Source: Panax quinquefolius
Lineage: Eukaryota > Streptophyta > Magnoliopsida > Apiales > Araliaceae
Direction of reading: 5' to 3'
Length of the DNA: 64,000 bases
Assembly (NCBI GenBank): GCA_020205615.1
Contig: CM035156.1
Location: forward strand, 21,293,128 to 21,357,127
The translations under genes and the position numbers were made by a program. The notes under the pieces were generated by a model. It was not told where the DNA came from, searched no databases, and was given only the letters and a program-made list of their open reading frames with translations. Shown here in pieces: positions 9,913-21,212 of the stretch; positions within the stretch are counted from its first letter, which is position 1, and each line of letters starts with the position of its first letter.

Positions 9913-12413
9913 TGTAAGACCCCAACTTATTATGAATAAAATTAAATTTTCTCTATTTATTATCTTGAAATAATAAGGAGTTAATTTGATATAATACTTT
10001 GGTTATGGGTGAAATGTGCAAATTTTACAAAATAAGCATGTGGTTATTAATTATTCATTTTTGTCGGGGAATATTCGTTTGGTCGTGGAATATTCTTGTT
10101 GTTGTGGGGAATATTAAATGCAGCGGTGAGCGACCATTCGTGGACCTCATAATGTAAATAACCGCTTGGATGAAGAAAATGACAAGTTTGAGTTTTTATA
10201 AATAACGTCGTAGTTATTACCAACCTACCGCTTGGAATACCGTGGTTAAAATACGATGTCTGCGTGGTTGTACAAAGAAGACACTCAGGTATTGCACAAG
10301 ATCTTTGAATTATTGATTCTTACGTAAGAAGGCATTAGTCAATAATTGTTATAGTGATTACTTTTCAATATTTTATTTTATTGATTCAATAATTCTTTGT
10401 GTTGATATTTTATATTATTGTTATTTCAATAATTGTCAATTTGACGATATTTTCCATTATCGATCAATAATTCATATTATTTGAATAATATTATTATATA
10501 GCATTATTGACAATGTCTAGAAAGTTACGCTCTAAGAAGAGATTTGGTCACCTAATTGCTTGCGTCGAAGAAGAGAAATCCTTATCTGAAAGCCCCTCTT
10601 TCCAGGAACTACCGGTTGTCGTAATTGTGATTCTCATAATATTGTTTGTGAATAATTAATTATTGATTTATATGATAAGAAAATATTTATTTATGTGGAT
10701 ATAAATGATGGATTTATTTATTTTATGTGGTTATAATTGAAGGATTTAATGTTGAGGTGTTTTATCAGTATTTTTGTCAGAATGGAGGTATTAAAAATCA
10801 AATCAGTATTTTTACAATATATTACGTGAGTTATAATTTTTAATCCGACCGTTGGATCGTTGTGATTTTTGGATATACATATATAAGTTGAGTATATGTC
10901 CACAAATTTTGAACCGTTAAAAATGAACGAATGATTTGTTATGAATTTTAAGAGGTGACTGATTCGAAAATTAGGGTTATAATTGATTTTGGTGGAAAAT
11001 TCTAGAATTGAGTGGGCCCCACTTGTGGTTGGTGAAGAAATGTGCTGAATTTTATTTCAAATGTGGTGGGTGGCAATAGTAGCAGGTAAAGCCATCAGGT
11101 AGCAAGTCAAGTCTGCTTCGGCGATTTAACATTTTCCTATAAATAGAGGGCTAAGTTAGCATTAAAAATCACACCAGAAACATAAGCTTTCCTCTCTTCT
11201 CTTTCTATCTATATTATCGAGCGTATTTTGTGAGTATTTAGATACTTTGAGAGTTGCTGTTTAGTACAAGTTTTATTCAGCATCATTTCCGACCTTTCAT
11301 TCTGAAGTACTGTTTCTTTGAGGTAAGGGATGTTATTTTCTTCTTAAATGATATTATTTTCTTCAATATCATTATTCCGAAATATTGATTTGAACTTTTT
11401 AATCAAATTTGGAACTTTTGTGTCGTGGTTACTATTCAAGTATACGGCACTATTCACGTATACAGCACTATTCACAAATACAGCACTATTCACCGAAAAA
11501 TAAAATTTTCTCTTTTTCATCCCAGATATCTTTTATGGTTACTATCCTTGATTGTATCCATGTTTTGATATTTATTCTACTTCACACTTGGTTATTATGG
11601 AGTATTATTGAATTTGGATAAACCGAAATACGAATCCCTAATATTTGTCCTTACATCTTCTTTGGATTCATTCTCTAAAATATTTTTCATCATCCTCAGT
11701 CCTTAATGGTGATACTTGATGAATATCTTTGGCTTGTAGTTCAAAGATGAATGATTACCTGATGAATATCTTTGGCCTGTAGTGCAAAGATGAACAGGTG
11801 TTGAGATGAACATGACCAACTGGTGATACAAATGAATATCTTTGTCCCGTAGTGCAAAGATGTATATTGATTGATGTTACAGGAATAAAATATTGATGAT
11901 GGACTTTTAAATTCATAGATGATAGTAGATTTCATTCTCTACTTAACTCTTCTAATGAATTGTTGTTTCCGCTGCAATTGTTGATCTAAAACTTGTTGTC
12001 GATTATATTCTATCAGATTTTTTCCTGTTAAAGACTAAGGATAATTTATTGTATATTATCTTAGTCATAATATTTTTTACTGGGCTAGTTGAGCTCACCC
12101 TTTTCCTTTTTGTTTCATTTTTCTTTTCAGGAAGCGAAAACATAGCAGGAACCAGTCGGGGTATAGAGTGATGGTCTTAAACAGTTGTTTTAGCAGTCCT
12201 CACTATTTTTGTAAAATAGTACATCAATAATTGTAATGAGGACTTTATTTGGGTGTTGATATTGTCTGAAGATAATATTTGTATTTAAACTCATTAAGAT
12301 GTGTTGTCGTATTTTATCGACAATTGTATTAATAAAGTTGTAGTTATTTTTCTATACCATGTATTTGGCGACTTCGAGAATGGGTGATGTATACCTATTT
12401 TGGAGGCGCCACA
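9913..12413 (+). mobile_element. Family B LTR shared by two internal regions
   Basis: The 2,501-bp LTR runs TGTAAGACCCC...GCCACA. On its left is a polypurine tract and pol 3' end; on its right a primer binding site and gag leader. It is therefore both a 3' and a 5' LTR. The TATA box is at 11138-11145. Three perfect stems (ATCTTTG with CAAAGAT around a loop ending GTAGTG or GTAGTT) lie at 11725-11748, 11768-11791 and 11838-11861. Further stems near the end are at 12304-12323 and about 12259-12280. Confidence 0.88.
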
Positions 12414-12640
12414 GGTTAATATCGAGCTTAGGGATATGGTCTCCGGTGGAGATCGGAATAGAACTAGGAAGGAGAGACGAGTAAATCCTTCGCTAGTGTG
12501 TCCTACCTAAACTTATTTGTTGGCCGGTCATAATATAGGGATATTATGTGATATGTTAATTTGTTTAATTAACCCCTGTTTTATGGCAGTTTTTAAGAAT
12601 GGCAGCTGAGAACGTTAACAGAATATACAGGACGAAACTT
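12414..12640 (+). pseudogene. Leader and truncated gag start of a second family B element
   Basis: Sequence after the LTR resembles 936-1150: a degraded primer binding site, a leader with the shared stretch TCCTTCGCTAGT, then an ATG at 12599 opening MAAENVNR. Within 40 bases the gag is lost and unrelated CACTA-like sequence begins. The element is truncated by insertion or recombination. Confidence 0.65.
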
Positions 12641-12930
12641 TTCATCGAGTATAATATACCATATTTCCGACGGACATATTCCCTCGGAATTATCCTATTT
12701 CCGACTGAAAATTCAAATAATCCAATATTTATTAAAAATGCCTCATTATTAACGCCGACGGAAATTGCGTCGAAGATAACATATGTCCGACGGGCATGTT
12801 CCGTCGAAGGTGACTTATCTCCGACTGAAAATTAGAATATTTCGGTATTTATAAAAAAATGGTTATTTATTAAATCCGAGGGAAGTTCCGTTGGAAATAT
12901 CTTATTTCGTCGGAATTAACTGTTTTTTTT
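12640..12930 (+). repeat. CACTA-like subterminal repeats with CCGACGG motifs
   Basis: Repeated short motifs of the type TCCGACGGACATATTCC, with inverted versions CCGTCGGA or CCGTCGAA, occur every 20-60 bases. Many plant CACTA (En/Spm) elements have such subterminal repeats. The CACTA terminus itself is not seen, so this is a fragment and the family is inferred. Confidence 0.4.
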
Positions 12931-13391
12931 AATTCAAATTTTAAAAGTTCAGTTTCCAGGTGTTTTAAACCCATTAATGTACCTGTAACTTGTCACAACC
13001 CAATACACAGTAATATAAACCTGTATCTCACATTCAAATATGCAACGTAGCACTAAAACATAATCTTCAACTCATTATCATTCACATTCACATTCAAATA
13101 TCCACCAAAACGTATTATAAGCTAATCAATTACAAATATAAGCTAATGTTAATCCATAAATAATAAACAATATAATTTACAATACTTATACAGACGCAAT
13201 TAGACACTACAATATATACAAATGTTCTATAATAACATGAATACAAATGAACTATAAACTAGTAAAAGTATCATCACTGAAGAGGAGGTGAACGACGCCG
13301 CTTTACTACGGTGTATGGAAATCGGTACGTCACGCTTCGTCATCATCGCCAAATCTGTTGATAGAATGAAAATATAAATCATTAGTCGTCC

Positions 13392-13441
<50 letters not shown>

Positions 13442-14206
13442 ATTAACAAGCTAGCCTTAATTAAAAAAAACATAAACAATAAAAATACCTAAGTAGGTGG
13501 GGCGGACGAAAAGCCTCCTCCAAGAGGGTAATCACCATCCAGAGCATCTCGGCACTCCAAGCGTCGAACTACTCCCGTGATAATCCCGTACTCTCTGTAG
13601 AGGCCCCTGCTATAATAGCTTGAGCAATCTGCTCCCGTGGTAATCCTATACGCTCCAAGCGTCGAACCGCTCCCGTGGTAAGTGTTGAATTTTTATTGTC
13701 TTTTAAACGGTAAGAGTAAGATATAAATCAAAATCATTAAAAACTGTCTCTTAATGAAAAATTGAAATACATGGAGCCTTTATAAATATTGCACTCCATC
13801 TCTTACAAATTTTAAGATCATTATTGATTTTTAAAAAGTCAATTTATGATATTTTTAAATTTAAAAGTCATTTAGATGTTTTGTACTTTTTAGTTATCAA
13901 ACAATTTTTTAAGTTTAGATGTTATTTTATTCAGATGATCTAATTTATTAAGATATACTAATCATTCGTAACTTAATTACTCAATTTTATTAAATACTAC
14001 CTAAGTAATTAAAGGACTAATAAAAAATAAAATTATTGCACAATAATAAGTTAATATTAAAATTTGTAAGACCATAAAGATAGTTTTAGTTCTATTCAAA
14101 TTAATCGTAGCACTATATTGGAGCAAGTATATAAAATATTTTACTTAAATACCAAAGACCAAAACCAAAAAAACCAGATTTTGGCTTATTATATATTTAT
14201 ATAGAT
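12931..14206. other. Gene-free stretch with AT repeat and possible transposase debris
   Basis: An uninterrupted (TA)n lies at about 13396-13437. At 13500-13690 a GC-richer piece holds two copies of an AGCGTCGAAC motif with CTCCCGTG, which may be a transposase remnant read on the minus strand, but no domain can be named. The rest is AT-rich and I see no gene in it. Confidence 0.4.
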
Positions 14207-14216
14207 ATAGATATAG

Positions 14217-14477
14217 CAGTCCGGATCTTAAACTTATCCCTTATAACATAACTTGCATACCTTCATTTAACAACGGACCGGACGACGGTTCGATCCGTCG
14301 CTATATATAGAATCACTGTTTTAGCTTTTAACGACGGACAACATATAGCGACAGACAACATATAGACGATGGTTCTATATATAGCGACGGAACGAACCGT
14401 CATTCGGTCCATCGCTAAAGGAGGGTATGCAAGGTATGTTGGATAAGGGGATAAGGGGTAAGCTTAAATCCAGACTA
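14217..14477. mobile_element. 261-bp Mutator-type MITE with 10-bp target duplication
   Basis: The ends are inverted repeats of about 90 bp (AGTCCGGATCTTAA on the left, its imperfect complement on the right). They include a GACGG-rich inner part that pairs across a centre near 14320. ATAGATATAG flanks it at 14207-14216 and 14478-14487. A 9-10 bp duplication is typical of Mutator-like elements. The flank is itself an ATAGAT repeat, so part of the match may be chance. There is no coding capacity. Confidence 0.65.
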
Positions 14478-14487
14478 ATAGATATAG

Positions 14488-14813
14488 ATTAGGATTTCTG
14501 AATTAACTTCTTAAAATCAAAATGAGAAATTATAATACACAAAAGGAGTAAGAAATAAATTAAATTTATAGATATATTATTACACATATATATACTACAT
14601 ATTCAAAACCCATAATTAAAATACATAATTTCATCTAATGCTAATGCTAATGCTAATGCTAATGCTATGTATCTATTTGGTAGAATAATTAAAAGTATAT
14701 GTACATTTTTATCATAGAGCATCATGTCACTCATATCAGTTGATAAATAATTCTCGGTACAAAATAAGGGTCTCTTTTGTAGTCCTCAGATCCTAACTAC
14801 TTTGTGCATCCAC

Positions 14814-14866
<53 letters not shown>

Positions 14867-14937
14867 ACACGAATTATAAAACTGCTGGTGAGCTTCGACT
14901 TCTTATAAAATAATCATTTTCACCAAGTTGATCTTCT
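14488..14937. other. Region downstream of PIN gene with microsatellites
   Basis: A hexamer repeat (GCTAAT, about five copies) lies at about 14637-14667 and a (TA)n at about 14817-14860. It lies just 3' of the PIN stop codon on the minus strand and probably contains the 3' untranslated region. No other gene is seen. Confidence 0.5.
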
Positions 14938-15200
14938 TCATAAGCCTAATACGAAGTAGTAGGCCAATGCTACCGGCAGTGCTAAAAGTAAACCAAGTAT
15001 CACCCTGAAACCAGAATTTTAAAACACCAATTCTCAATAAATAATCCAATTTACCCTCAAATATTAATTTGTATAGCTAGCTAGCTAGCTACTAGGCAAA
15101 AATAACATTTACCCCATTAATGTAACTGGCACATGCACCTTGTGCGACAAAAACTACAATTGACTGATTGAACTAAAAAACTAAATTACTGGCAGAGACA

Positions 15201-15264
<64 letters not shown>

Positions 15265-15696
15265 TTACCCAATGCTCAAGATGTCTGGATGTACATTATA
15301 CTCCTTGGCAAATACAAATGGGACTATTCCTTGGGGAAGAGATGCCTGCAGCAGCACAAATAAATTAACCACATAATCAACCCTGAATTGTATCCTTCCT
15401 TAGTTTAGAAAACAAATTTATTTATTTTTTAAAAAAAACAACTCTTTTGCACCTGCACAATAGCCACCTTAAACAAGATTCCCCTTAATCCAATAGCATA
15501 GGAGGAGACTATCATCAGAGCAGGTCCTGCTATGAACTTCAATGCTATGGCTAATACCGCCCGTCGGCTTTCATTGGCTTTAATTATGCCACCTCGAGAT
15601 GCCATGAACAAGCCTATATATACACATCAACTACGTACACTATTCAACCAGTTGAGGTCTAAATGCATACGTTATTTCTGTAATCAATATTTGCAC

Positions 15697-15769
<73 letters not shown>

Positions 15770-17917
15770 CGTACGTACATACCAAGGCTGAACATTGCCA
15801 TTCCAAGTCCTCCATCCGCCAATATTGATATAGATTTATCAACAATCTTTGGCAAATGTAATCCCCACCTATATAAAACAAGTTAGTTCAACCAACAATT
15901 TGTTTAGTCCTCATGATGAGGCTGGCTAGCTAGCTAAGTTATTCCGTCTGCAAGCGTTAATGCTGTAGGCTTACCTAAAGCTTATCATTGCCCAAATGAG
16001 TCCCAAGACAGTTGCATGAGTATTGGGGTTGATTATTAGTTTCCTCCCTACTGTCAAAAGTACACGCACTAGTTTGTTTTTTCTTGGAGTTCTTGTTTTT
16101 TCTTCTGCCTCTTGCCCTTCCTCCTGTGCTTCCGAGGCCTCCAACTCCACTTGATACACAAATTCAACTACGGATTATACCAGTGTATAGACCATATAAA
16201 CAAATTCAAGATGTTCAGTCCAAAAACTATCATGATACTTTCAGAATTTGTTTTGAGTGTCAAAATTCATCATTCAGTTTGGCAAGTACTAGCAAAAACA
16301 CCATTCAATATAATGGACAACATTTTATATGCATTTTGTGGAGTAGCTAAATATGATATCATATCGCTATTTTGGTGTGTGAAGCAATGTTTTAAGACCA
16401 TCGAACCGGAAAAGTTATCGGATGGATGGATCACTGGTTAGGGGTGAGTATTTGGTTATAACCAAACCAATTTTTTCCCCCGGTTATAACTGAATACCAA
16501 ATTTCATTATTTGAACAATTAAGTATCCGAAATATGTACTAACCGAATTATACTATTCGGTTATTCGGTTAATAACCGAAATATAAACTTAATTTTACAA
16601 AACAAAAAATTTCACATTAAAGTTTCCAAATAATATTTAACCACAATCCGCAATCATAATAATTCATAAACTAGTTTAATAATTTTCAAATTAACAATAC
16701 ATAAGTACATAATCTATATGACAAAGTCTATAAAATTCTAATAAAAAATAGTATTTTATTTTTTTAAGTTTCTAATTTGGTTAATTGGTTATCTGAATAG
16801 TCCAATTTTCATATTCGAAACTGAAAACCGAAATATAAAACGGTTATAACCGAATATACCCAAATAACCGAAATAATTTGGATAAAAAATCAATTCAGTT
16901 CGGTTCGATTATTCGGTTTTATTTGTTTTTTGCTCAGTCTCAAGTGTGGTTCAACCAATAGTTGAACCGTTATTGACCGATGGCGTCATAAATATATATA
17001 AATATATATCATTAGTAATTAATAAAATTTTAAAAAATTTCATTTTTTATGAACTAAAATATAATAAAGTTGAGTTACAATATTACTAAAAATGATTAAT
17101 GTTAATATTAAAAAACTGGTTCACGACCGATGGTCAACCAACTCAATCTGAATTCAGTGGTGTGAAGTCAACTTATATGCATAATTCATAATATTAGCAA
17201 ATGATATGGAGAGATATGTAAAATATATTGGGCCCCAGCAGTATTATCCTTTCTGAAAAAAGTATGACCAAGGGAACTAAAATCGAGTATAATTTGGTAG
17301 TGGTATATATGAGAATATGGTTCTTGATAGAGCATAACGGAACAAAGGAAAATGGCCGACCCAACTATTTGGTATTAATTAAGACTTATATAATTGAGTT
17401 GAGTTGTACCTGTGAGTTGTGGTGATGGTGTGACATAGGCTTCCCTTGTGGCACTAACCTCAAACAGAAACAATAATAGGTTATACCAAATCATGCTTTG
17501 TAGTACAACTATCTGGACAAGGAGCCCTGCTGCTTCATCCCCATACATTGTTTTTATTAATGGAATCCCAAGGATCAATGTGTTGGGTAATGTTGAGAGT
17601 GAAATACCTGTTATGACCCAGTTCAGGCTTCCTCTAGAGCTCAATTTGGTGATTACTCCCAACACAATAAAAGCAAGAACTTTTTGAAGGGTATCAGCAG
17701 CTACAAGCATGAGGTTCATTTTGTAAGGGTTGCTTGTAGAGATGAGCTTGAAGGACAAAAGGGGAATTGAGAATTTGGCAACAAATTTGTTGATGCCTGA
17801 GCATTGATCCGGTGTGAAGAGTTTCCACCATTTCATGGATATGTAGGCCAACATCATGGCTACATATAATGGGACAGAGGTCGCTACGACTTGGTAGACT
17901 TGGTTAAGGGAAATCAT
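14938..17917 (-). CDS. PIN8: Short-loop PIN auxin efflux carrier family protein (PIN8-like)
   Basis: Six exons on the minus strand (17410-17917, 15975-16149, 15783-15868, 15453-15613, 15269-15345, 14938-15004) join with GT-AG introns and intact phase to 357 codons plus stop. The N-terminal half starts [20 protein letters not shown] and has PIN hallmarks: [46 protein letters not shown]. The loop is short and acidic (about residues 155-195), unlike the long loop of plasma-membrane PINs. The C-terminal half has [55 protein letters not shown] and ends YYFVLGL. PIN proteins transport auxin; short-loop PIN5 and PIN8 are known from the endoplasmic reticulum, so an intracellular role is inferred. The length and wording fit PIN8 (about 367 aa in Arabidopsis) better than PIN5. 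No broken codon was found. Introns 1, 3 and 4 hold repeats. Confidence 0.88.
15205..15262. repeat. (AT)n microsatellite in last PIN intron
   Basis: An uninterrupted run of about 29 AT units lies at the donor side of intron 5, a few bases from the exon 5 boundary at 15269. Read-through in this run gives only spurious tyrosine-isoleucine reading frames. Confidence 0.9.
15702..15764. repeat. (AT)n microsatellite in PIN intron 3
   Basis: A run of about 31 AT units lies between exon 3 (15783) and exon 4 (15613). Confidence 0.9.
16440..16935. repeat. Degenerate element in PIN intron 1 with AACCGAATA motifs
   Basis: Repeats of CGGTTATAACCGAATA and TTCGGTTATTCGG crowd both ends of a roughly 500-bp AT-rich segment and are inverted relative to each other. 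It begins with GGGGTGAGTATTTGGTTA, resembling the ends of known plant non-autonomous DNA elements. The family (possibly hAT) is an inference and no clear duplication was found. Confidence 0.4.
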
Positions 17918-17955
17918 GGCAGCCGGCCACCGGTTGATTGGAGGATGGAAGATGA

Positions 17956-17968
17956 CTATATATATATC
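17956..17968 (-). promoter_or_regulatory. Candidate TATA box of the PIN gene
   Basis: On the minus strand GATATATATATAG lies about 40 bases before the ATG at 17917. This would give a very short leader, so the true start could be elsewhere; position and sequence are the only support. Confidence 0.35.
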
Positions 17969-17969
17969 C

Positions 17970-18946
17970 CCTTTATAATTTTAATGAAACAACCTTAGTC
18001 ATAAGACTCTTTATACTTTGTTGGCTTATCAAAAGGAAATTAAAGGCGGCCTGTGGGGGGTTCATGCTTACATCGAAGATTCCTTGTTTTACTAATTATA
18101 AATAGAGCAGATATATTACTAATTATTTTTAAAGTTAAATGATGTGAAAGTAATCATTCTTTCATAGATCTGTTTTATTAATAATGTTCGTCTACACTCA
18201 ATTTCTAAAGTTTTCCCCTTTGTTTCACAGTGAAAATGTTTCTACTCTATTATTTTAACATAGAATGACAAAGTTAGAGCTGATACTTGTATTTTTATCA
18301 AAATACTATAATATAATATAAGAATAATACTATGTGATACACAAAAAACATGTATCCAATGGTAGGACGTACCCTTGGTATTTTTATCATGTTTGTGCAC
18401 AACTTTCTGTATATAGTTTGTGTCCTCGCAATATAACGTAAGTCAAAAAGGACGTGGCTTCATCCTTTTCCTTTATTGGTTCTTTTTGGACCTAAAAAAA
18501 ACCCTTAGGTGACTAGTCTTTAATCTTATACTCCCAAGTTAAATTCAAAAACAAATATTGATTTCTAGCACTCCAATTTACCTTGCAGGAAATTAAAGAG
18601 GAATAAAGAAGTGAATTGCAAGGGAAGTAAGTAAAGTAGTGAGTAAATATAAGGGATGAAGGAAGAATTTTGCTGAAAATGGTCAAAAGTGTTGGAATAA
18701 GTGTAGTGGAGAATTTGCTTTTGATAATGTAAAAATTTGCCAGAAATGTGCTTAGTGCCTCTTTCTTCAAGTTTTCTTTGTATTGTCGTGTCACCATTTG
18801 ATGATGGCAGTGGTAACTGAATATGAAACTATCCCCCGGCCCGAATCTAGTTAAGTAAGTGTTCCCAGTGCACATGATTTAGTTTCCGTGCAATTAAATA
18901 AATTAAATACGCATGCATGCAGATGCATTCTCTCCCAAATTCTTTT
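17970..18946. other. PIN upstream region, no gene recognised
   Basis: An AT-rich stretch between the PIN promoter and the 2-kb MULE. A 120-codon minus-strand open frame (18513-18875) has no recognisable motif, and I do not call it a gene. It may hold distal PIN promoter elements. Confidence 0.4.
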
Positions 18947-19227
18947 AATTTTTAAGGGTTAAGTTCAGATGACTACATGGGGTTTGGGCGGTTTCCCATT
19001 TAACCACTTGTAGTCAGTAAAGCTACATTTAAACTCTTGATATTTTGAGTTGAAGTGAAAACGTCACATTTTCCATCCAATTTAACTGTGCGTGTATGTC
19101 ACACACCAAAAACGCGTGAAAAGGGACTTTAACGATTAAAAAAGATTGAAATACCCCCCATTCCTCTCGTTTTCTTCTCCTCTTGATTAGGGCAAGCTCT
19201 TCTCTCCTATCGACTCCCTCCCCCTCG

Positions 19228-19374
19228 ATGGCCACCGAAGCTACTCCTCCTCCGTCACGCCTCAACTCCGATCACCACCCCATCCCTCCATCACGCCTCA
19301 ACGCCTCAACTCTAAACCCTAACTTAGCTTGTTGCTCGAGAGAGAAAGATAGTACCTTTAAGGCTCCGATCTGA
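19228..19374 (+). pseudogene. Captured 5' exon-like fragment inside the MULE
   Basis: After a CT-rich, leader-like stretch an ATG opens MATEATPPPSRLNSDHHPIP, a proline/serine-rich 48-codon frame ending at 19374. The region is far richer in G+C than its surroundings and resembles a gene's 5' UTR and first exon. The donor gene is unknown. It may be chance; the support is composition and position inside the element. Confidence 0.35.
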
Positions 19375-20359
19375 AGGCGTCTTGGAATTCCCAACTGCCA
19401 AAATTTGCCAACACTTGATCTTTGCAAAATTTCGCAGAAGGGTAATTTGACACAGAGACAACAATCCAGAGCTTGTGTGTTTGAATTTCTTGAGTGATTT
19501 CGTGGTTTTCTGTTTGATGTATTATATGTATATGCCTCTTAGGCAGAATCAAGCTGTTACAAACCACATACTTATCTGTATGGTCGGTAGGTTTTTATTA
19601 TTCATTCTCATTTTTGTTGACTCTTGTTGATCTAGGACTGAAACTTAGTTGCTCCTTGATCTATATGTAGGCTCCTGTTATTGGACATACTGAATTCGAG
19701 GTCCCCATTTGCACTATTGCTGCTGAGGACTTTGTTTTTATCTGTTCTCATAAATGGTTTCCAATAAGGTTGTCTTGAAGTTTATTAGAATATTCCTTAT
19801 CTTATTATTTAGATTGTTTCTCTCAATTATTTCAAAGTTTTTAAATGTACAATATGATTTCGATTTCATATGACAATTGTTGTCCTTTATTTCCAGTTTT
19901 TTATTGGTAAATTTAGTTCTGCAGGACAAGTCTGCAAGGAACATTCCTTATCTTAATAATTAGCTTTTCTCTAAATCAGTGCTAGAAAAAAAGTTCTGTA
20001 CATCTTACAAATCCAGAGCTTTCTATGGCTACTAATTATATGGCTTTTGCCTTTTGCCTTTTGAAATTATTATTACTTGTTAATATTAGTTGGAATTGTG
20101 TGTTTTGGTGTTATCGCATGCAAAAATATTGGAGTAATTTCCAATTTCGTGATTGAAATTACATGTAGTATGTATCATCAGGTCACAGTTTATATTGTGA
20201 CCATTTTGATCTATTAATTAATTAGGACATTTGTGTTTGTTTTTGTTTCTGTTTATGGGTAGGCAGGGGATCCTCTGTATGTGTTGTTATGCAGATATGC
20301 TCATGCAAATAGGTTTGTATTCTTCAATGAGATTGACCGTGTGGAGTGATTTTGTAATC

Positions 20360-20554
20360 CTAGCAGGTACAACAAATTAGCAACAAGATCATCTTGAATC
20401 TCTCTGTATTTTCTCTATCCATTTCTTCGTCCTGAACCTCTCTTTTAGAAAAATTCCCCCTAATCTCATTCAATTGTAGAAAATCTCTCTCTACCCATCT
20501 AGGATCATCTTGAATCTGATCCTCAGAAACCACTTCTTTACCTTTGTAACTCAC
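20360..20554 (-). pseudogene. Captured minus-strand exon-like fragment inside the MULE
   Basis: A 64-codon frame beginning MSYKGKEVVSEDQIQDDPRW is rich in charged residues (EVQDEEMDRENTERF) and looks like real coding sequence rather than AT-rich noise. It is oriented opposite to the 19228 fragment, suggesting separate captures. The protein family was not recognised. Confidence 0.35.
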
Positions 20555-21111
20555 TTTCTCAATGGAATTCAGTAAATTTCTCCCGAGAATCTCTTAATCA
20601 AGAAAACCCAATTTGGAATTATCACTAAGATAACTAAGGGTCGGCTTCTGAGAGCCAGAATTCCCAAATTTTAAGAGTTTTGATTGAGACCCATAGAAAT
20701 CCATCTCTGATTGTCTAAATGAAATCAGTTCAGACTGATCTAATGAACAAGAAGACTGACAGAACATGATTTGGTTTTCAATATATATATATAAAGGATA
20801 ATTAAGTTTTTAGCCAAATAAAGTAACGGAGTTAAGACGGAAAACACATTTTTACTTCAACTCAAAAAGTCAGGAGTTTAAATGTAATTTTACTGACTAC
20901 AGGTGGTTAAGTGAAAAATCGTTCAAACTTCAGGTGGTCATCTGAACTTAACCCAATTTTTAAAACAAGTAATAATATCGTATAAATTAATAATAAATTA
21001 ATAATATTTTCAGACGATACGAGACGAGACGAATGGAAGGAATATTGGATGACTAGTGTTTGGGCATGTACTGATGTTGCTGATACAAATTTGTTGAATA
21101 CTGTATGGTAG

Positions 21112-21212
21112 GTAGGTAGGTAGGTATATACTAACGAATGTATATGTGGTAAGTAGTAGAGCGCCCATGGGATTGGGATTGGGATTGGGATTGGGATTGG
21201 AATTGGGATTGA
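21112..21212. repeat. GGTA and GGGATT microsatellites
   Basis: Five GGTA units at about 21109-21126 and about seven GGGATT units at about 21169-21210 (one with AATT). Open frames through them encode only proline-isoleucine repeats and are not genes. Confidence 0.85.

Larger units (their letters stand above)
18956..20954. mobile_element. 2.0-kb non-autonomous Mutator-like element, Pack-MULE candidate
   Basis: Inverted terminal repeats of about 130 bp start GGGTTAAGTTCAGATGAC at the left and end with the complement at 20954. Both arms contain matching text such as AACCACTTGTAGTCAGTAAA (left) and its near complement (right). The flanks are an exact 9-bp duplication, AATTTTTAA, at 18947-18955 and 20955-20963, the Mutator superfamily length. 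No transposase is inside. The interior holds GC-richer, exon-like pieces (19150-19380, about 19672-19770, about 20262-20350, and 20360-20570 on the minus strand), as in Pack-MULEs that carry gene fragments. The donor genes are not recognised. Confidence 0.78.

Noticed and set aside
11725..11861. Regularly spaced short repeats that look like a CRISPR array
   Set aside because: Three copies inside an LTR of a plant retrotransposon with related spacers; no cas genes and a eukaryotic context.
15532..15881. Open frames of alternating Tyr-Ile on both strands
   Set aside because: They read through the (AT)n run in the PIN intron; real exons lie on either side.
18513..18875. 120-codon minus-strand open frame upstream of PIN
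   Set aside because: AT-rich composition, no motif, no promoter or leader evidence.
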